This document shows, piece by piece, positions 33,208 through 42,411 of a DNA stretch of 58,438 nt; position 1 is the stretch's first letter; each line of letters starts with the position of its first letter. A model generated the notes under the pieces. That model was not told the origin of the DNA, did no database searches, and worked only from the letters and a program-made list of their open reading frames with translations. The DNA is taken from the NCBI GenBank assembly GCA_014859465.1, contig JACUUF010000008.1, positions 1 to 58,438 of the forward strand, written 5' to 3'. The DNA is from Methyloprofundus sp. (GTDB taxonomy: Bacteria; Pseudomonadota; Gammaproteobacteria; Methylococcales; Methylomonadaceae). The position numbers were made by a program, and so were the translations under genes.

Positions 33208-35964
33208 ATGGCAATAAGTGAATTTGTGGTTGGGCAGCGATGGATAAGTGCTTCTGAGCCTGAATTAGGGCTGGGGATGGTGCTTGCGGTTGAGGCTAAT
33301 CGGGTGACTATTTTGTTTCTAGCCAGTAATGAGCGCAGGGTCTATGCGCAGAATAACTCACCTTTAACGCGTGTGCGTTTTTTGCCGGATGATAAAATTG
33401 AAACTGAAGACGGTGAACATTTAACGGTTAGATCTGTGACTGAAGAGCAGGGTCTTTTACGCTATCATGCAATGGCTGAGGGCGGTAATATTGTGCTGAT
33501 TGATGAGATGGCATTAAGTCATCATTCGCAATTTAACAAGCCCCAAGACAAATTGTTTATTGGTCAGGCTGAGGCAGGTCGTTGGTTCTCGCTACGCTAT
33601 CAAACTTGGCATTATTTACACCAACTGCATAAAAGTGATGCGAAAGGCTTGCTTGGCGCTCGCGCATCATTAATTCCACATCAGCTGTATATTGCTCATG
33701 AAGTTGCACGACGAGATAAGGTGCGCGTCATGCTTGCTGATGAAGTAGGGTTGGGTAAAACCATTGAGGCGGGTTTGATTTTGCATCATCGCTTACAAAT
33801 GGGTTTGTCATCTCGCATTATGATTATGGTGCCTGAGAGTTTGTTGCATCAGTGGTTGGTTGAGATGCTACGCCGCTTTAATTTAAAGTTTAGTCTTTTC
33901 GATGAGTCTCGCTGTCTAGCCATAACCGAAGACAATCCTTTTTTAAGTGAGCAGTTAGTGCTCTGTAGTTTGGATTTTTTTGAGCAAAATCCGCATAGGC
34001 AAGCGCAAGCTATTCAAGCTAATTGGGACATCGTGGTGGTCGATGAAGCGCATCATTTGCAGTGGAACGAAGCGGTGCCAGGTCCTGCTTATTTATTTGT
34101 CGAACAGTTGGCGCAATTAGCTGATGGCTTAATGTTGTTGACCGCAACGCCTGAACAATTAGGCAAGCAAACGCATTTTGCTCAGTTGCGTTTATTGGAT
34201 CCAGATCGTTTTCATAGTTTTGAGTTGTTTTTGGAGGAAGAGCGGCAGTTTGAGCCGATTGCCCAGTTAGCCGAAAAAATAGTGCATGAGCGTATTTTAA
34301 ATGAGGCAGACAAAAGTCGCTTGGCTAGCTATATCGATCAAAATCTATGCGCAAAATTTTTACAAGATGCGAATGCTAGTGGTTTAATTCAGGATGTTAT
34401 TGATCAATTAATTGATCGGCATGGCACAGGGCGTATTTTATTTAGAAATTCTCGGCATGTCGTGCAGGGTTTTCCGGTGCGCGAGTTTTATGCGTATCTA
34501 TTACAGTCCAAGAGTGAAGACTGTAATGCCACTTATCTTGCTTGGCTAGTGGAGCAAATAAAACAATTAGGCGATGAACAGGTGTTATTGATTTGTCGGC
34601 AAGCTGAAACTGTACTGCGATTACAAAAAAGTTTACGTGAGCAGTATGCCATTAATGCCGCCGCCTTTCATGAAGGTATGAGTATTATTGAGCGGGACAG
34701 AGCAGCGGCTTACTTTGCTGATGAAGGTGCGCATGTGCGTATCTTGCTTTGCTCTGAAATAGGCAGTGAAGGGCGTAATTTTCAATTCGTGCATCATTTG
34801 ATCTTATTGGATTTACCTGAAAATCCTGATTTATTGCAGCAGAGAATTGGGCGTCTTGATCGCATTGGTCAAAAACAAACGATTAAAATTCATGTGCCTT
34901 ATATCATTGGCAGTAAACAACATAGTTTATGTCAATGGTATGCCGAGGGTTTGGGTTTATTTCAAGCAAATAGTAATGCCGCTAGTGAAGTGTATCGAGT
35001 ACAAAAAGAAGCCGTAGAGCAAGTCTGTGCAAGTGCTGATCAGAAAGGATTGCAGGTGTTGGTTGACTCTAGTCGCACATTGATAGAAAAAGTTGAGGCA
35101 GAAATGCATCAGTCGCGTGATTTATTGTTAGAGTTTAATTCTTGTCGCAAAGATATTGCTGAGCAGTTGATTGAGACGATCCAGAGCTTGGCGCAACCTG
35201 AAGCCTTATGGGCTTATATGGAGGATATTTTTGAGTATTTTGGTGTTGATTCTGAATATCATTCTAAAGCTTGCGCTATTTTACAGGCAGGGCAGGCGCA
35301 AAGAGTTTCGCAATTTCCTTATGTTCCTGAAGATGGGGTAACTATAACGATAAGTCGTGATATCGCGCTTGCAAGGGAGGATATGCAATACTTAAGTTGG
35401 GAGCACCCGATGGTCGCTTCAGCTATGGATTTGGTGCTATCGGATAATGTGGGTAGTGCGGCGTTAAGTGTTGTTAAGCATCAGCAGCTAAAGCCAGGGC
35501 AATACTTATTGGAGTGTCTGTTCTTAATCGAATGCAGTGCGCCTTTAACTTTGCAGTTGAATCGTTTTTTACCGGCTACTCCGATACGTATCTTGATCAA
35601 TCAGGCGCAGAAAGATTTAACTGAGCAAATTGCGCATGAGGAACTGGTTGAACTTGTGCATAAATTTGAGGCGGAACAAATTACCGGATTTATGGGCAGT
35701 GAGCATAAAAATATTAACGCTATGATCGCTCATGCGGAACATAGCGCAGAGCTTGCAATGCAGACGGTTGTTTCTCAGGCTAATGCGCGCATGCTGAAAG
35801 TATCTGCCGAAGAAATAAAACGCTTAGAGGCCTTGGCACTGGTTAATTCGAGTATAAAACTAGAGGAAATAGAGGCATTGAAGAATCGTACCATTGCTTC
35901 TCATGGATATATTCGGGATGCTAAATTGCGCTTGGATGCAGTTCGATTTATCATAGCCAGTTAA
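33208..35964 (+). CDS. rapA: RNA polymerase-associated ATPase RapA
   Basis: 918 residues (E. coli 968). Tudor-like N-terminus (VGQRWISASEPELGLGMVL), SWI2/SNF2 motor with DEVGLGKTIEAGLI, DEAHHL, TATP, and the helicase C motifs CSEIGSEGRNFQFVHHLIL and QQRIGRLDRIGQ. It recycles RNA polymerase after transcription. A monocistronic gene, with a 239-bp AT-rich region upstream that must hold its promoter and that of the ExeA-like gene. Confidence 0.95.
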   Translation: MAISEFVVGQRWISASEPELGLGMVLAVEANRVTILFLASNERRVYAQNNSPLTRVRFLPDDKIETEDGEHLTVRSVTEEQGLLRYHAMAEGGNIVLIDEMALSHHSQFNKPQDKLFIGQAEAGRWFSLRYQTWHYLHQLHKSDAKGLLGARASLIPHQLYIAHEVARRDKVRVMLADEVGLGKTIEAGLILHHRLQMGLSSRIMIMVPESLLHQWLVEMLRRFNLKFSLFDESRCLAITEDNPFLSEQLVLCSLDFFEQNPHRQAQAIQANWDIVVVDEAHHLQWNEAVPGPAYLFVEQLAQLADGLMLLTATPEQLGKQTHFAQLRLLDPDRFHSFELFLEEERQFEPIAQLAEKIVHERILNEADKSRLASYIDQNLCAKFLQDANASGLIQDVIDQLIDRHGTGRILFRNSRHVVQGFPVREFYAYLLQSKSEDCNATYLAWLVEQIKQLGDEQVLLICRQAETVLRLQKSLREQYAINAAAFHEGMSIIERDRAAAYFADEGAHVRILLCSEIGSEGRNFQFVHHLILLDLPENPDLLQQRIGRLDRIGQKQTIKIHVPYIIGSKQHSLCQWYAEGLGLFQANSNAASEVYRVQKEAVEQVCASADQKGLQVLVDSSRTLIEKVEAEMHQSRDLLLEFNSCRKDIAEQLIETIQSLAQPEALWAYMEDIFEYFGVDSEYHSKACAILQAGQAQRVSQFPYVPEDGVTITISRDIALAREDMQYLSWEHPMVASAMDLVLSDNVGSAALSVVKHQQLKPGQYLLECLFLIECSAPLTLQLNRFLPATPIRILINQAQKDLTEQIAHEELVELVHKFEAEQITGFMGSEHKNINAMIAHAEHSAELAMQTVVSQANARMLKVSAEEIKRLEALALVNSSIKLEEIEALKNRTIASHGYIRDAKLRLDAVRFIIAS

Positions 35965-36041
35965 AGTATGCATTTTGTGTTTCAGTGCTTGCGCTGGGTG
36001 TGAACATAATTATAAGAATAATCACAGTATAGAGGATAAAA

Positions 36042-36770
36042 ATGGGCTTATTGGATTCAGTTTTTGGTAAATCAAAAGTAAATGCAGCAAATAAAAAAGT
36101 TAAGGCGGCGCGCGAAGCAAATGATCCGATAGCGCTTGAAAAGGCACTCGCTGGTGCTATCACTATTTATCAGTCTGTTGGTTCAGATAGTTCGGTGTTT
36201 AAAGATGCTTTGTATAACTGGGGTATGGCTTTATTGTATTCTGCTAGATTAAAAAAGCAGGCTGCTGAGGCGATGGCACTTTATGAAGAGGCAGGTAAGA
36301 AATTTTCTTTCTGCTTAATAGCAAAGCCTGATTATTTAGCGGCTGCTTTAGATTGGGGTGTTGCTTTAATGGAGTTGGCTGCTCTACAGTCAGGTGCCGC
36401 GCAAACCGCAAGTTATGCATTGGCAAAAGAAAAATTGACGCTTGCTGATAGTATTCAGAAAGGTGTTGCCTCTTATAATTTTGCTTGTTTGCACGCAGTA
36501 GAAGGTGATTTTGATGCCTGTAAAGTAGCCCTAGAACTTGCGCGGGATTATAAAAATTTGCCGGATGAGCCAGACATTTTAAATGATGCCGATATGCAAG
36601 TGGCAAAAACGCAAGATTGGTTTGATGGTTTTATTGCTTCGATTAATGCGCCTGTCATTGAAGAAGTGAATGCCGAAGGCGAAAGCACTGAAGCGAAAAA
36701 AACAGGTACCGTTTATAGTAAAACCCAGATAAAAACCGATGGTGTTAAGGTTAAATACGATGAGAAATAA
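36042..36770 (+). CDS. TPR-like repeat protein of unknown function
   Basis: 242 residues. After a short start (MGLLDSVFGKSKVNAANKK) the protein is built of helical pairs resembling tetratricopeptide repeats: ALYNWGMALLYSARLK, YLAAALDWGVALMELAAL, YNFACLHAVEGDFDACKVAL. No signal peptide. The C-terminal tail is charged. It probably mediates protein contacts. Start preceded by AGAGGATAAAA. It sits between rapA and sodB on the same strand without tight coupling. Confidence 0.75.
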   Translation: MGLLDSVFGKSKVNAANKKVKAAREANDPIALEKALAGAITIYQSVGSDSSVFKDALYNWGMALLYSARLKKQAAEAMALYEEAGKKFSFCLIAKPDYLAAALDWGVALMELAALQSGAAQTASYALAKEKLTLADSIQKGVASYNFACLHAVEGDFDACKVALELARDYKNLPDEPDILNDADMQVAKTQDWFDGFIASINAPVIEEVNAEGESTEAKKTGTVYSKTQIKTDGVKVKYDEK

Positions 36771-36843
36771 GTGTTTCTGATTTAACGTGTACTGGCCATA
36801 ATACTTTTTATGGTGGGCAAGAAAAAATACTTTAGTAAAATAC

Positions 36844-36873
36844 TTGGTTTTTATTGCTGTAATAATTTATACT
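36844..36873 (+). promoter_or_regulatory. Possible sodB promoter
   Basis: TTGGTT (36844-36849) and TATACT (36868-36873), 18 bp apart, 95 bp upstream of sodB. The sequence around it is AT-rich; no clear Fur box was recognised. Confidence 0.3.
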
Positions 36874-36967
36874 CTTTGCTGATATTAAGAGGACAGCTTA
36901 AGGCGCTTCTTTTTACTGTTGTTGATATGTTAAAACTGTTAGAAAGTTATAATTAGGAGAAAGATAA

Positions 36968-37549
36968 ATGGCTTATGAATTACCAGCTTTACCTTATGCA
37001 AAAGATGCTTTAGTACCACATATTTCTGAAGAAACATTAGAGTTTCATTATGGTAAGCATCATCAGACTTATGTAACTAACTTAAATAATTTGATTCCAG
37101 GAACTGAATTTGAAGGTGCTTCACTAGAAAGTCTTGTTATGCGTTCTTCGGGAGGTATTTTTAATAATGCTGCGCAAGTTTGGAATCATACTTTTTATTG
37201 GAATAGCTTGTCACCAAACGGTGGCGGCGAGCCAACTGGCCCATTAGCTAATGCAATTGATGCGGCGTTCGGGTCATTTGCTGAATTCAAAGAAGCCTTT
37301 ACTAAATGTGCGGTGACAACTTTTGGTTCTGGTTGGGCATGGCTAGTGAAAAATCCTGATGGTAGTCTTGAGCTAGTTAGTACGAGTAATGCTGCATGCC
37401 CTTTAACAGAAGGTCAAACACCTTTATTAACTTGCGATGTATGGGAGCACGCTTATTACATCGATTACCGTAATGCTCGTCCTAGTTATTTGGCGGCTTT
37501 CTGGGAATTGGTTAATTGGGAATTTGCAGGAAAAAACTTTGCTGGATAA
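36968..37549 (+). CDS. sodB: Superoxide dismutase [Fe]
   Basis: 193 residues. Metal ligands are visible as H27 in [12 protein letters not shown]74 in WNHTFYW, and D157 and H161 in [15 protein letters not shown]. The [13 protein letters not shown] segment with glutamine at the position typical of Fe-SOD, together with [10 protein letters not shown], points to the iron enzyme. It converts superoxide to oxygen and peroxide in the cytoplasm. Good ribosome binding site (AGGAGAAAGATA). The last 15 bases, including the stop codon, are duplicated in tandem. Confidence 0.95.
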   Translation: MAYELPALPYAKDALVPHISEETLEFHYGKHHQTYVTNLNNLIPGTEFEGASLESLVMRSSGGIFNNAAQVWNHTFYWNSLSPNGGGEPTGPLANAIDAAFGSFAEFKEAFTKCAVTTFGSGWAWLVKNPDGSLELVSTSNAACPLTEGQTPLLTCDVWEHAYYIDYRNARPSYLAAFWELVNWEFAGKNFAG

Positions 37550-37564
37550 AACTTTGCTGGATAA
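37535..37564 (+). repeat. 15-bp tandem duplication across the sodB stop codon
   Basis: AACTTTGCTGGATAA occurs twice head to tail (37535-37549 and 37550-37564). The first copy encodes the last residues and stop of SodB; the second repeats the same coding end after it. Confidence 0.9.
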
Positions 37565-37592
37565 AACTTAAGCGTTTTATAAGGTGATATAC

Positions 37593-37629
37593 AAAAAAAC
37601 CTGAGTTTATTTAAACTCAGGTTTTTTTT
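37593..37629. terminator. Bidirectional terminator between sodB and sspB
   Basis: Perfect 10-bp stem ACCTGAGTTT / AAACTCAGGT with loop ATTT, A-run before and T8 after, placed between two convergent genes so it serves both. Confidence 0.9.
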
Positions 37630-37643
37630 ATGTAACGAACTAT

Positions 37644-38021
37644 TTATTTTACAACGCGAAGGTGTGAGCGTTGTGGTGGTTTGTTTTCTGGTGGTGGTTC
37701 GTTATCGTCCTCTTCCTCTTGGTCAAAGACCATGCCTTTGCCGTTTTCTTTTGCATAAATAGCGAGTACTGCGGGTACGGGCGCTATAATATGCATAGAT
37801 TGTCCATTAAATCGGGCATTGAACTCAACGGTGGTATTACCTAAAGACAAGCTTTGAATTGCTTCGGGGCGTATGTTTAGGACAATTCTGCCATCATCAA
37901 TATAATCTTCAGGCAATACTGCATGCGGATGCGAAGCATCGACAAGCAAATGGGGTGTTAAATTATTATCAATAATCCACTCATAAATGGATCTAAGTAG
38001 GTAAGGTTTTAATGAGGTCAT
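37644..38021 (-). CDS. sspB: Stringent starvation protein B / ClpXP adaptor
   Basis: 125 residues. MTSLKPYLLRSIYEWIIDNN, HLLVDA, VLNIRPEAIQSLSLGN and the substrate-binding FNARFNGQSMHIIAPVPAVLAIYAKENG segments match SspB. It delivers ssrA-tagged proteins to ClpXP. The C-terminal tail is acidic and ends SHLRVVK, the ClpX-docking motif of the family (LRVVK). It overlaps sspA by 4 bp. Confidence 0.95.
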   Translation of the reverse strand: MTSLKPYLLRSIYEWIIDNNLTPHLLVDASHPHAVLPEDYIDDGRIVLNIRPEAIQSLSLGNTTVEFNARFNGQSMHIIAPVPAVLAIYAKENGKGMVFDQEEEDDNEPPPENKPPQRSHLRVVK

Positions 38022-38659
38022 TTTTTGCCTGGTAGTTTAGCCATTTCATGTTCTTCTTCGCTTAAGCTTTCAGCGAATGCTTCGCGGCGAAATAGTTTCT
38101 GAGCATAGGTATTGATTATTTGTGCGCTCTCAGGTAGTTCAATGCCAATGCTAGGTAGTCGCCATAATAACGGTGCTAAAGAGCAGTCGATTAAAGAAAA
38201 ATCTTCACTCATGAAAAACTCGTTTGCTGCAAATAAAGGCACGGCAGCAACTAAGCCTTCACGTAGCATTTTTTTCGCACGAGCAGATTTTTTCTCGCCA
38301 GAATTAAGTACTTCATCTAATAAGTTATACCAATCTTGGTCTATGCGTTTGATAATCATGCGCGCATTGGCGCGTGAAACAGGGTCCATTTGGTGTAGAG
38401 GAGGGTGCGGAAATCTCTCGTCTAGGTATTCCATGATGATGCGTGCATCATATAAAACTAAATCACGCTCAACTAAGGTAGGTGAAGTGCCGTTAGGATT
38501 AAGTTCTAATAAGCTTTCTGGTGGATCGGTAGGGTCAAAATATTCAATTTCAGCTGTTACACCTTTTTCGTGTAAAGCAAGTCTTGCGCAATGACTCATG
38601 GCACAAGTAGGCGAAGAAAACAGTGTCATGACTGAACGACGAGTATTAACAGTTACCAC
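38018..38659 (-). CDS. sspA: Stringent starvation protein A (GST-fold)
   Basis: About 213 residues. RRSVMTLFSSPTCAMSHCARL, LDERFPHPPLHQMDPVSRA and SEDFSLIDCSLAPLLWRLPSIG are typical of SspA, an RNA polymerase-associated protein with a glutathione-transferase fold. I prefer the GTG at 38659, which has GGAG nine bases upstream and gives the same N-terminal extension before RSVMTLFS as E. coli; a TTG at 38674 and an ATG at 38629 are alternatives. Operon sspA-sspB. Confidence 0.95.
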   Translation of the reverse strand: MVTVNTRRSVMTLFSSPTCAMSHCARLALHEKGVTAEIEYFDPTDPPESLLELNPNGTSPTLVERDLVLYDARIIMEYLDERFPHPPLHQMDPVSRANARMIIKRIDQDWYNLLDEVLNSGEKKSARAKKMLREGLVAAVPLFAANEFFMSEDFSLIDCSLAPLLWRLPSIGIELPESAQIINTYAQKLFRREAFAESLSEEEHEMAKLPGKK

Positions 38660-38840
38660 GAATCGTAACTCCAAAGTAGTTAAAGATTAGGAAAAATAAT
38701 TTTATTGTATCATATATAAATCTAACTACATGCTTGCTCTTGTTTGCGTGGCGTAAATATGTAAATTTGGCTGGAGGAATTAAGTAAATCACAGTACACT
38801 CATGCTTTTCGTTAAGTTGACAAATACAGGGGAAATAATA

Positions 38841-39242
38841 ATGATAAAAAAATCTTTAAAATTAGTATGTTTAATCGTTAGTGTTGGTTTTACTGGTGCT
38901 GCTTTTGCCTACGGAACGTCAGGAACTAATAACGGTTGCAAAAAACCTAAGTTTAAAACTTTTACGCCTGAGCATAAGTCCGAGGTAGACCCAGAATCAG
39001 ACATTTCGTTTACGGTCTCAAATTATGCGGATCCATTGTCAATTCAGGCTGTCGCTAAGAACGTGCCACTAGATGTTAACGTGGAAAATAATCAAAGTTT
39101 TTATCAGGTAACGGCGAAACTTCCTGCTTCTTTAACTGGCCAGTATGCGCGTATTCATGTACAAGCAGATGGTATGTTAGGTTGTACCGGAAAAGATGGT
39201 TGGTTGCTGAAAATTAGAGATAAAGCGGCAGCAGCTGAATAA
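38841..39242 (+). CDS. Exported small protein of unknown function
   Basis: 133 residues with a clear signal peptide (LKLVCLIVSVGFTGAAFAYG). The mature part has two cysteines, in NNGCKKPKFKTFTP and GMLGCTGKDGWLL, likely a disulfide, and reads like a small beta-sandwich (DISFTVSNYADPLSIQAVAK, YQVTAKLPASL). ATG at 38841 is preceded by GGGGAAATAATA; an upstream start at 38802 would put the signal too far in. No family recognised. It stands alone between sspA (divergent) and guaD (convergent). Confidence 0.75.
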   Translation: MIKKSLKLVCLIVSVGFTGAAFAYGTSGTNNGCKKPKFKTFTPEHKSEVDPESDISFTVSNYADPLSIQAVAKNVPLDVNVENNQSFYQVTAKLPASLTGQYARIHVQADGMLGCTGKDGWLLKIRDKAAAAE

Positions 39243-39308
39243 ACAAGATGATGTTAACCACAAGCCTCTTGTTTAAATAAATTAATTTTTAAGTGTCTTG
39301 TGGTTAAT

Positions 39309-39776
39309 TTAATAGCAAATTTTTTCTTCTTGTTCTTGCCACGCTATAAAGGGTTGTAATGCCCTATCTATCTCAATATGTTGCATATTAATCGTTCGAT
39401 TTTCAAGCTTTGCAGCAATTTCATTATAAATAAAACTATCATCAAATCCTGCTTGTGCGGCATCAAAGCGATTACAGGCGAAATAGACTTGTCCTAAACG
39501 CGCCCAATAAATAGCCCCCAAGCACATAGGGCACGGCTCGCAACTACTGTAGATCGTGCAGTCCGTTAGTTGAAAATTGTTTAAATGCTGACAGGCTGTC
39601 CGGATGGCGGTGATTTCTGCGTGAGCCGTAGGGTCATTGCTGCAAGTGACTATATTGGAGCAAGCAGCAATGACTTTATTATCTTGGCAAATAACGGCTC
39701 CAAAAGGCCCGCCATTTCCTGTGCGTACATTTTCTATGGCTAAGTCGATGGCTTGTTGTAAAAACTGCGTATGCAT
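39309..39776 (-). CDS. guaD: Guanine deaminase (CDA-fold nucleoside deaminase)
   Basis: 155 residues. Zinc motifs HAE (in DPTAHAEITAIRTACQ) and SCEPCPMCLGAIYWAR. The segment DAAQAGFDDSFIYNEIAAK and the C-terminal PFIAWQEQEEKICY follow the Bacillus subtilis GuaD pattern rather than tRNA-adenosine deaminase TadA. It hydrolyses guanine to xanthine and ammonia. Its stop is followed by a region with inverted repeats (about 39243-39308) shared with the convergent gene. The start is immediately after the metA stop, so metA-guaD are co-transcribed. Confidence 0.82.
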   Translation of the reverse strand: MHTQFLQQAIDLAIENVRTGNGGPFGAVICQDNKVIAACSNIVTCSNDPTAHAEITAIRTACQHLNNFQLTDCTIYSSCEPCPMCLGAIYWARLGQVYFACNRFDAAQAGFDDSFIYNEIAAKLENRTINMQHIEIDRALQPFIAWQEQEEKICY

Positions 39777-40841
39777 TTATAAATTCAGTGGGTTATTTGC
39801 ATCTATGCCATCCATAAAGGGCAGGCGGCGATCCTGATTGGTGATTTGGTACACTTTGCCTAGCCAGTTATTAAAGACAGCTTTAGCGGTATCACGCCAA
39901 GTGTTGTCTAAAAATGGCTCAACGTCATGTTCAGGAAAATCATCAATAGGACTATGATTATCTAGCGCTTCTTGTACGTGGTTGGCGTAGCGAGTAAAAA
40001 TCGCTTGTGCTTCTTGGTTAAAATAATGCTCTGGAAAAGGCGGGTACTGGTCAATCTCTTGACTAATATAGCGTAATACTTCACGCTTATATTCTTTTAG
40101 TAAGCTGATGTTATCGTACTCGGGGTGGCCTTGGAAAAAGACAATGCGAAAACCATCTTGACTGACAGCAAGATGTAAGCCAGCCTCGGCGCTAGAGACC
40201 AGTGTTTGTACTCCATGGCGCTCTAAATCCTCTTGAAATACGGCATTAAAACGCGAATGTGGTACATCAAAGCGGGTATTGATTTCCGCGATTAAGGGAT
40301 GCTTGCGATCAATGACTTTATGTGCGTAAACGCCCCAGCATTTTGCCGGTAAACGTGTGCGCTCTATGCCATAGCAAAACTGAATAAGGGCGTGTGTGGC
40401 TAGGCACGAACAGAGAATTGAAGTGACATTCTCTTTGGCCCATTCAAATACTTCAGTTAATGGTTGCCAAAAATCTTCGTCTTGCAAATGTGCGTGGGTG
40501 ACATTGGCACCACTGATAATTAAGGCGTCCAAGCCATCAAGCTTGAGTTGCTCAAAGGTTTCATAATATCGATCAATATGTGCTTGTGCTTCCGGACTTC
40601 TCGGTAAGCCGTTAATCGTGAACGGATGGATATGAAATTGGGCAATTTGATTGCATGCACCGACTAATCTAAAGAATTGTCGTTCTGTGGCTTCAAGTGC
40701 GGCATCCGGCATAATATTCAGAAAACCAATATGCAATTCACGAATATGCTGATGTGTGGCACGATCAGGATTAAGAATGTCTTCCCCTTCTTCTTGCAAG
40801 CGTAGAAATGTGGGTAATTGGGTGTGGGCAACTAGAGGCAT
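39777..40841 (-). CDS. metA: Homoserine O-succinyltransferase
   Basis: 354 residues of the MetA/MetAS family. LHIGFLNIMPDAALEATERQF, DALIISGANVTHAHLQDEDFW and ILCSCLATHALIQFCYGIER (nucleophile region), then FRIVFFQGHPEYDNISLLKEYKRE with the catalytic histidine and glutamate. First step of methionine synthesis: acylation of homoserine; whether succinyl- or acetyl-CoA is used cannot be decided by eye. In operon with the upstream P-loop ATPase gene (5-bp gap) and guaD downstream. Confidence 0.9.
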   Translation of the reverse strand: MPLVAHTQLPTFLRLQEEGEDILNPDRATHQHIRELHIGFLNIMPDAALEATERQFFRLVGACNQIAQFHIHPFTINGLPRSPEAQAHIDRYYETFEQLKLDGLDALIISGANVTHAHLQDEDFWQPLTEVFEWAKENVTSILCSCLATHALIQFCYGIERTRLPAKCWGVYAHKVIDRKHPLIAEINTRFDVPHSRFNAVFQEDLERHGVQTLVSSAEAGLHLAVSQDGFRIVFFQGHPEYDNISLLKEYKREVLRYISQEIDQYPPFPEHYFNQEAQAIFTRYANHVQEALDNHSPIDDFPEHDVEPFLDNTWRDTAKAVFNNWLGKVYQITNQDRRLPFMDGIDANNPLNL

Positions 40842-40846
40842 CGTTT

Positions 40847-41695
40847 TTAAGTAGTTTGCTGTTCTATAGCAGTGGCAATCAGTTGAATAAAGTCTTCTTC
40901 ATTAATAACTTGAGCTACATCATTGGCGTCAAGCGTATAGCCGTACTGGTCTGCTATGGACTGGTAGCGAGGTAAGCGCGAGCGAAATAATTCAGGAAAA
41001 ACCCAAGTGACGAATTCATCGGGTGGAATGCTGTCGGTATCGGGGTAATGATTTTGTTGCATAAACTTTGCGAGCTGTTCATCCAGAAAATCTTCGCGGT
41101 AATACAGCGGTTTTGGTGATGATTTGGCGCGATTAATAATAGTTTGTTCTTGTTCGGGTGAGGTTCTTATATAAACAATAAGTGTTTGTTCGGCTAGATG
41201 ATCTAGTACTGCCTGATTATCTAATTCGCAAACGCTGCCACCCGCGTCATTAATAAAATTTTTATACCCATAAATGCTTTCAGCTTTATGAATGAAGCTA
41301 CCAACATCTAGCATAGCAGCAACTTCGGCATGGTAATGCAGGGTCTGTCTGCGTTTGAATTCGTCTAGTGATAAACCACCTAAGTTGGGGTTCCCCAACT
41401 TGCTTAAAAAACTAGAGATAGGCGTTAAATTTTCTACTGTGATGTTATTGCAAATATAAATAGAATCAGACAGCAGAAGGTCTTTTAGAAAAGGCACTTT
41501 CATTGCTTGCTGCTTAATATTGTCTAATATAGGTTCACCTAAATATTTAGTGCCTATGCGGTAATCACCTGAATAATGGAACCATTTTTCTTTGGCTAAT
41601 TTGCTCGATAGTGTGGTTTTTCCGGCGCCAGACATGCCTAATAAAGTAAGGCTTTTAGAATCCCAATTTAGGAAGTCTTGAGAACTCATTTTCAT
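40847..41695 (-). CDS. P-loop ATPase / kinase-like protein
   Basis: 282 residues. Walker A LLGMSGAGKTTLSSKLA near residue 18, then YSGDYRIGTKYL, INDAGGSVCELDN and IVYIRTSPEQEQTII, resembling small-molecule kinases of the shikimate-kinase-like or AAA class. It is known to me as an uncharacterised ATPase found next to the DUF6763 gene in gammaproteobacteria, as here (12 bp apart). The substrate is unknown. It precedes metA in a four-gene minus-strand operon. Confidence 0.75.
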   Translation of the reverse strand: MKMSSQDFLNWDSKSLTLLGMSGAGKTTLSSKLAKEKWFHYSGDYRIGTKYLGEPILDNIKQQAMKVPFLKDLLLSDSIYICNNITVENLTPISSFLSKLGNPNLGGLSLDEFKRRQTLHYHAEVAAMLDVGSFIHKAESIYGYKNFINDAGGSVCELDNQAVLDHLAEQTLIVYIRTSPEQEQTIINRAKSSPKPLYYREDFLDEQLAKFMQQNHYPDTDSIPPDEFVTWVFPELFRSRLPRYQSIADQYGYTLDANDVAQVINEEDFIQLIATAIEQQTT

Positions 41696-41707
41696 GCAGG
41701 GTATTTC

Positions 41708-42007
41708 CTAATCCTGGTAGTCTTTTAAAGGCATGTCGTCCATATCGGAACGGCGGGTATCTGCGTCAGAGTAACCTAAATCGTCAGATTCAAGATCATC
41801 AAAGGGTGCGCTCCAATCTTCTGGGTCTTCAATGAAGTCAAAGGTCGAATTATACCAGCTGTCGGTATCGTATTCGCCAATATCGCCATTATTATATTGT
41901 ACTTCAATGGTATCATCATCTTCCTCAATGGCGACGACTTTGAAGGTGAGGTTGTTTTCTACATCTTTGTACCACTGATTGATAGAGGGGTCTGTTATAG
42001 TAGTCAT
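41708..42007 (-). CDS. DUF6763-type small acidic protein
   Basis: 99 residues, strongly acidic (EEDDDTIEVQYNNGDIGEYD, FDDLESDDLGYSDADT). INQWYKDVENNLTFKVVAIE resembles a small SH3-like fold. I recognise it as the DUF6763-type neighbour of the ATPase gene. No signal peptide. First gene of the DUF6763-ATPase-metA-guaD run; its promoter must lie in 42008-42224, shared with the divergent gene at 42225. Confidence 0.72.
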   Translation of the reverse strand: MTTITDPSINQWYKDVENNLTFKVVAIEEDDDTIEVQYNNGDIGEYDTDSWYNSTFDFIEDPEDWSAPFDDLESDDLGYSDADTRRSDMDDMPLKDYQD

Positions 42008-42224
42008 GATTAATTCCTTGTCTTGTTTAGTAAATATTCGTGCCTTTTGGCAAGAAAATACAGTGGATAGGCTTTGTCTGCCTGCGCTCTTTTGGGTGAT
42101 TATCTACCGAGTTAAGGGGATGTTATGCTTATGATGTGTAGATTGCAAGACTGAATCGCACAAGTTTATTAGTAATAGTCTTGATACCGATAGTTATCTA
42201 TAAGTATTAAAAAGAGGAGTAGTG

Positions 42225-42410
42225 ATGGAGTTGTCTGTGTGGGAAAATGTTTTTCTTGGAGCGATGGCGCTAGGTTTGATTTTTTGGATGCGGCCGAGCA
42301 TTAAAGCTTCGTTACCACAAAACAAACAGGCTCCTTCTGATTGGGTGGGGGCTTTAATCCCTATAGCAGGGGTAGTGTTATTTGTTATTTTTTTAATTAT
42401 GATGGTTTGA
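42225..42410 (+). CDS. Small two-helix membrane protein
   Basis: 61 residues with two hydrophobic segments (WENVFLGAMALGLIFWM and GALIPIAGVVLFVIFLIMMV) joined by a short polar loop, SIKASLPQNKQAPSDW. ATG at 42225 has AGAGGAG five bases upstream; a GTG at 42222 is possible. Its stop is one base before the darP start, so the two are translationally coupled. No function known. Confidence 0.7.
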   Translation: MELSVWENVFLGAMALGLIFWMRPSIKASLPQNKQAPSDWVGALIPIAGVVLFVIFLIMMV

Positions 42411-42411
42411 T

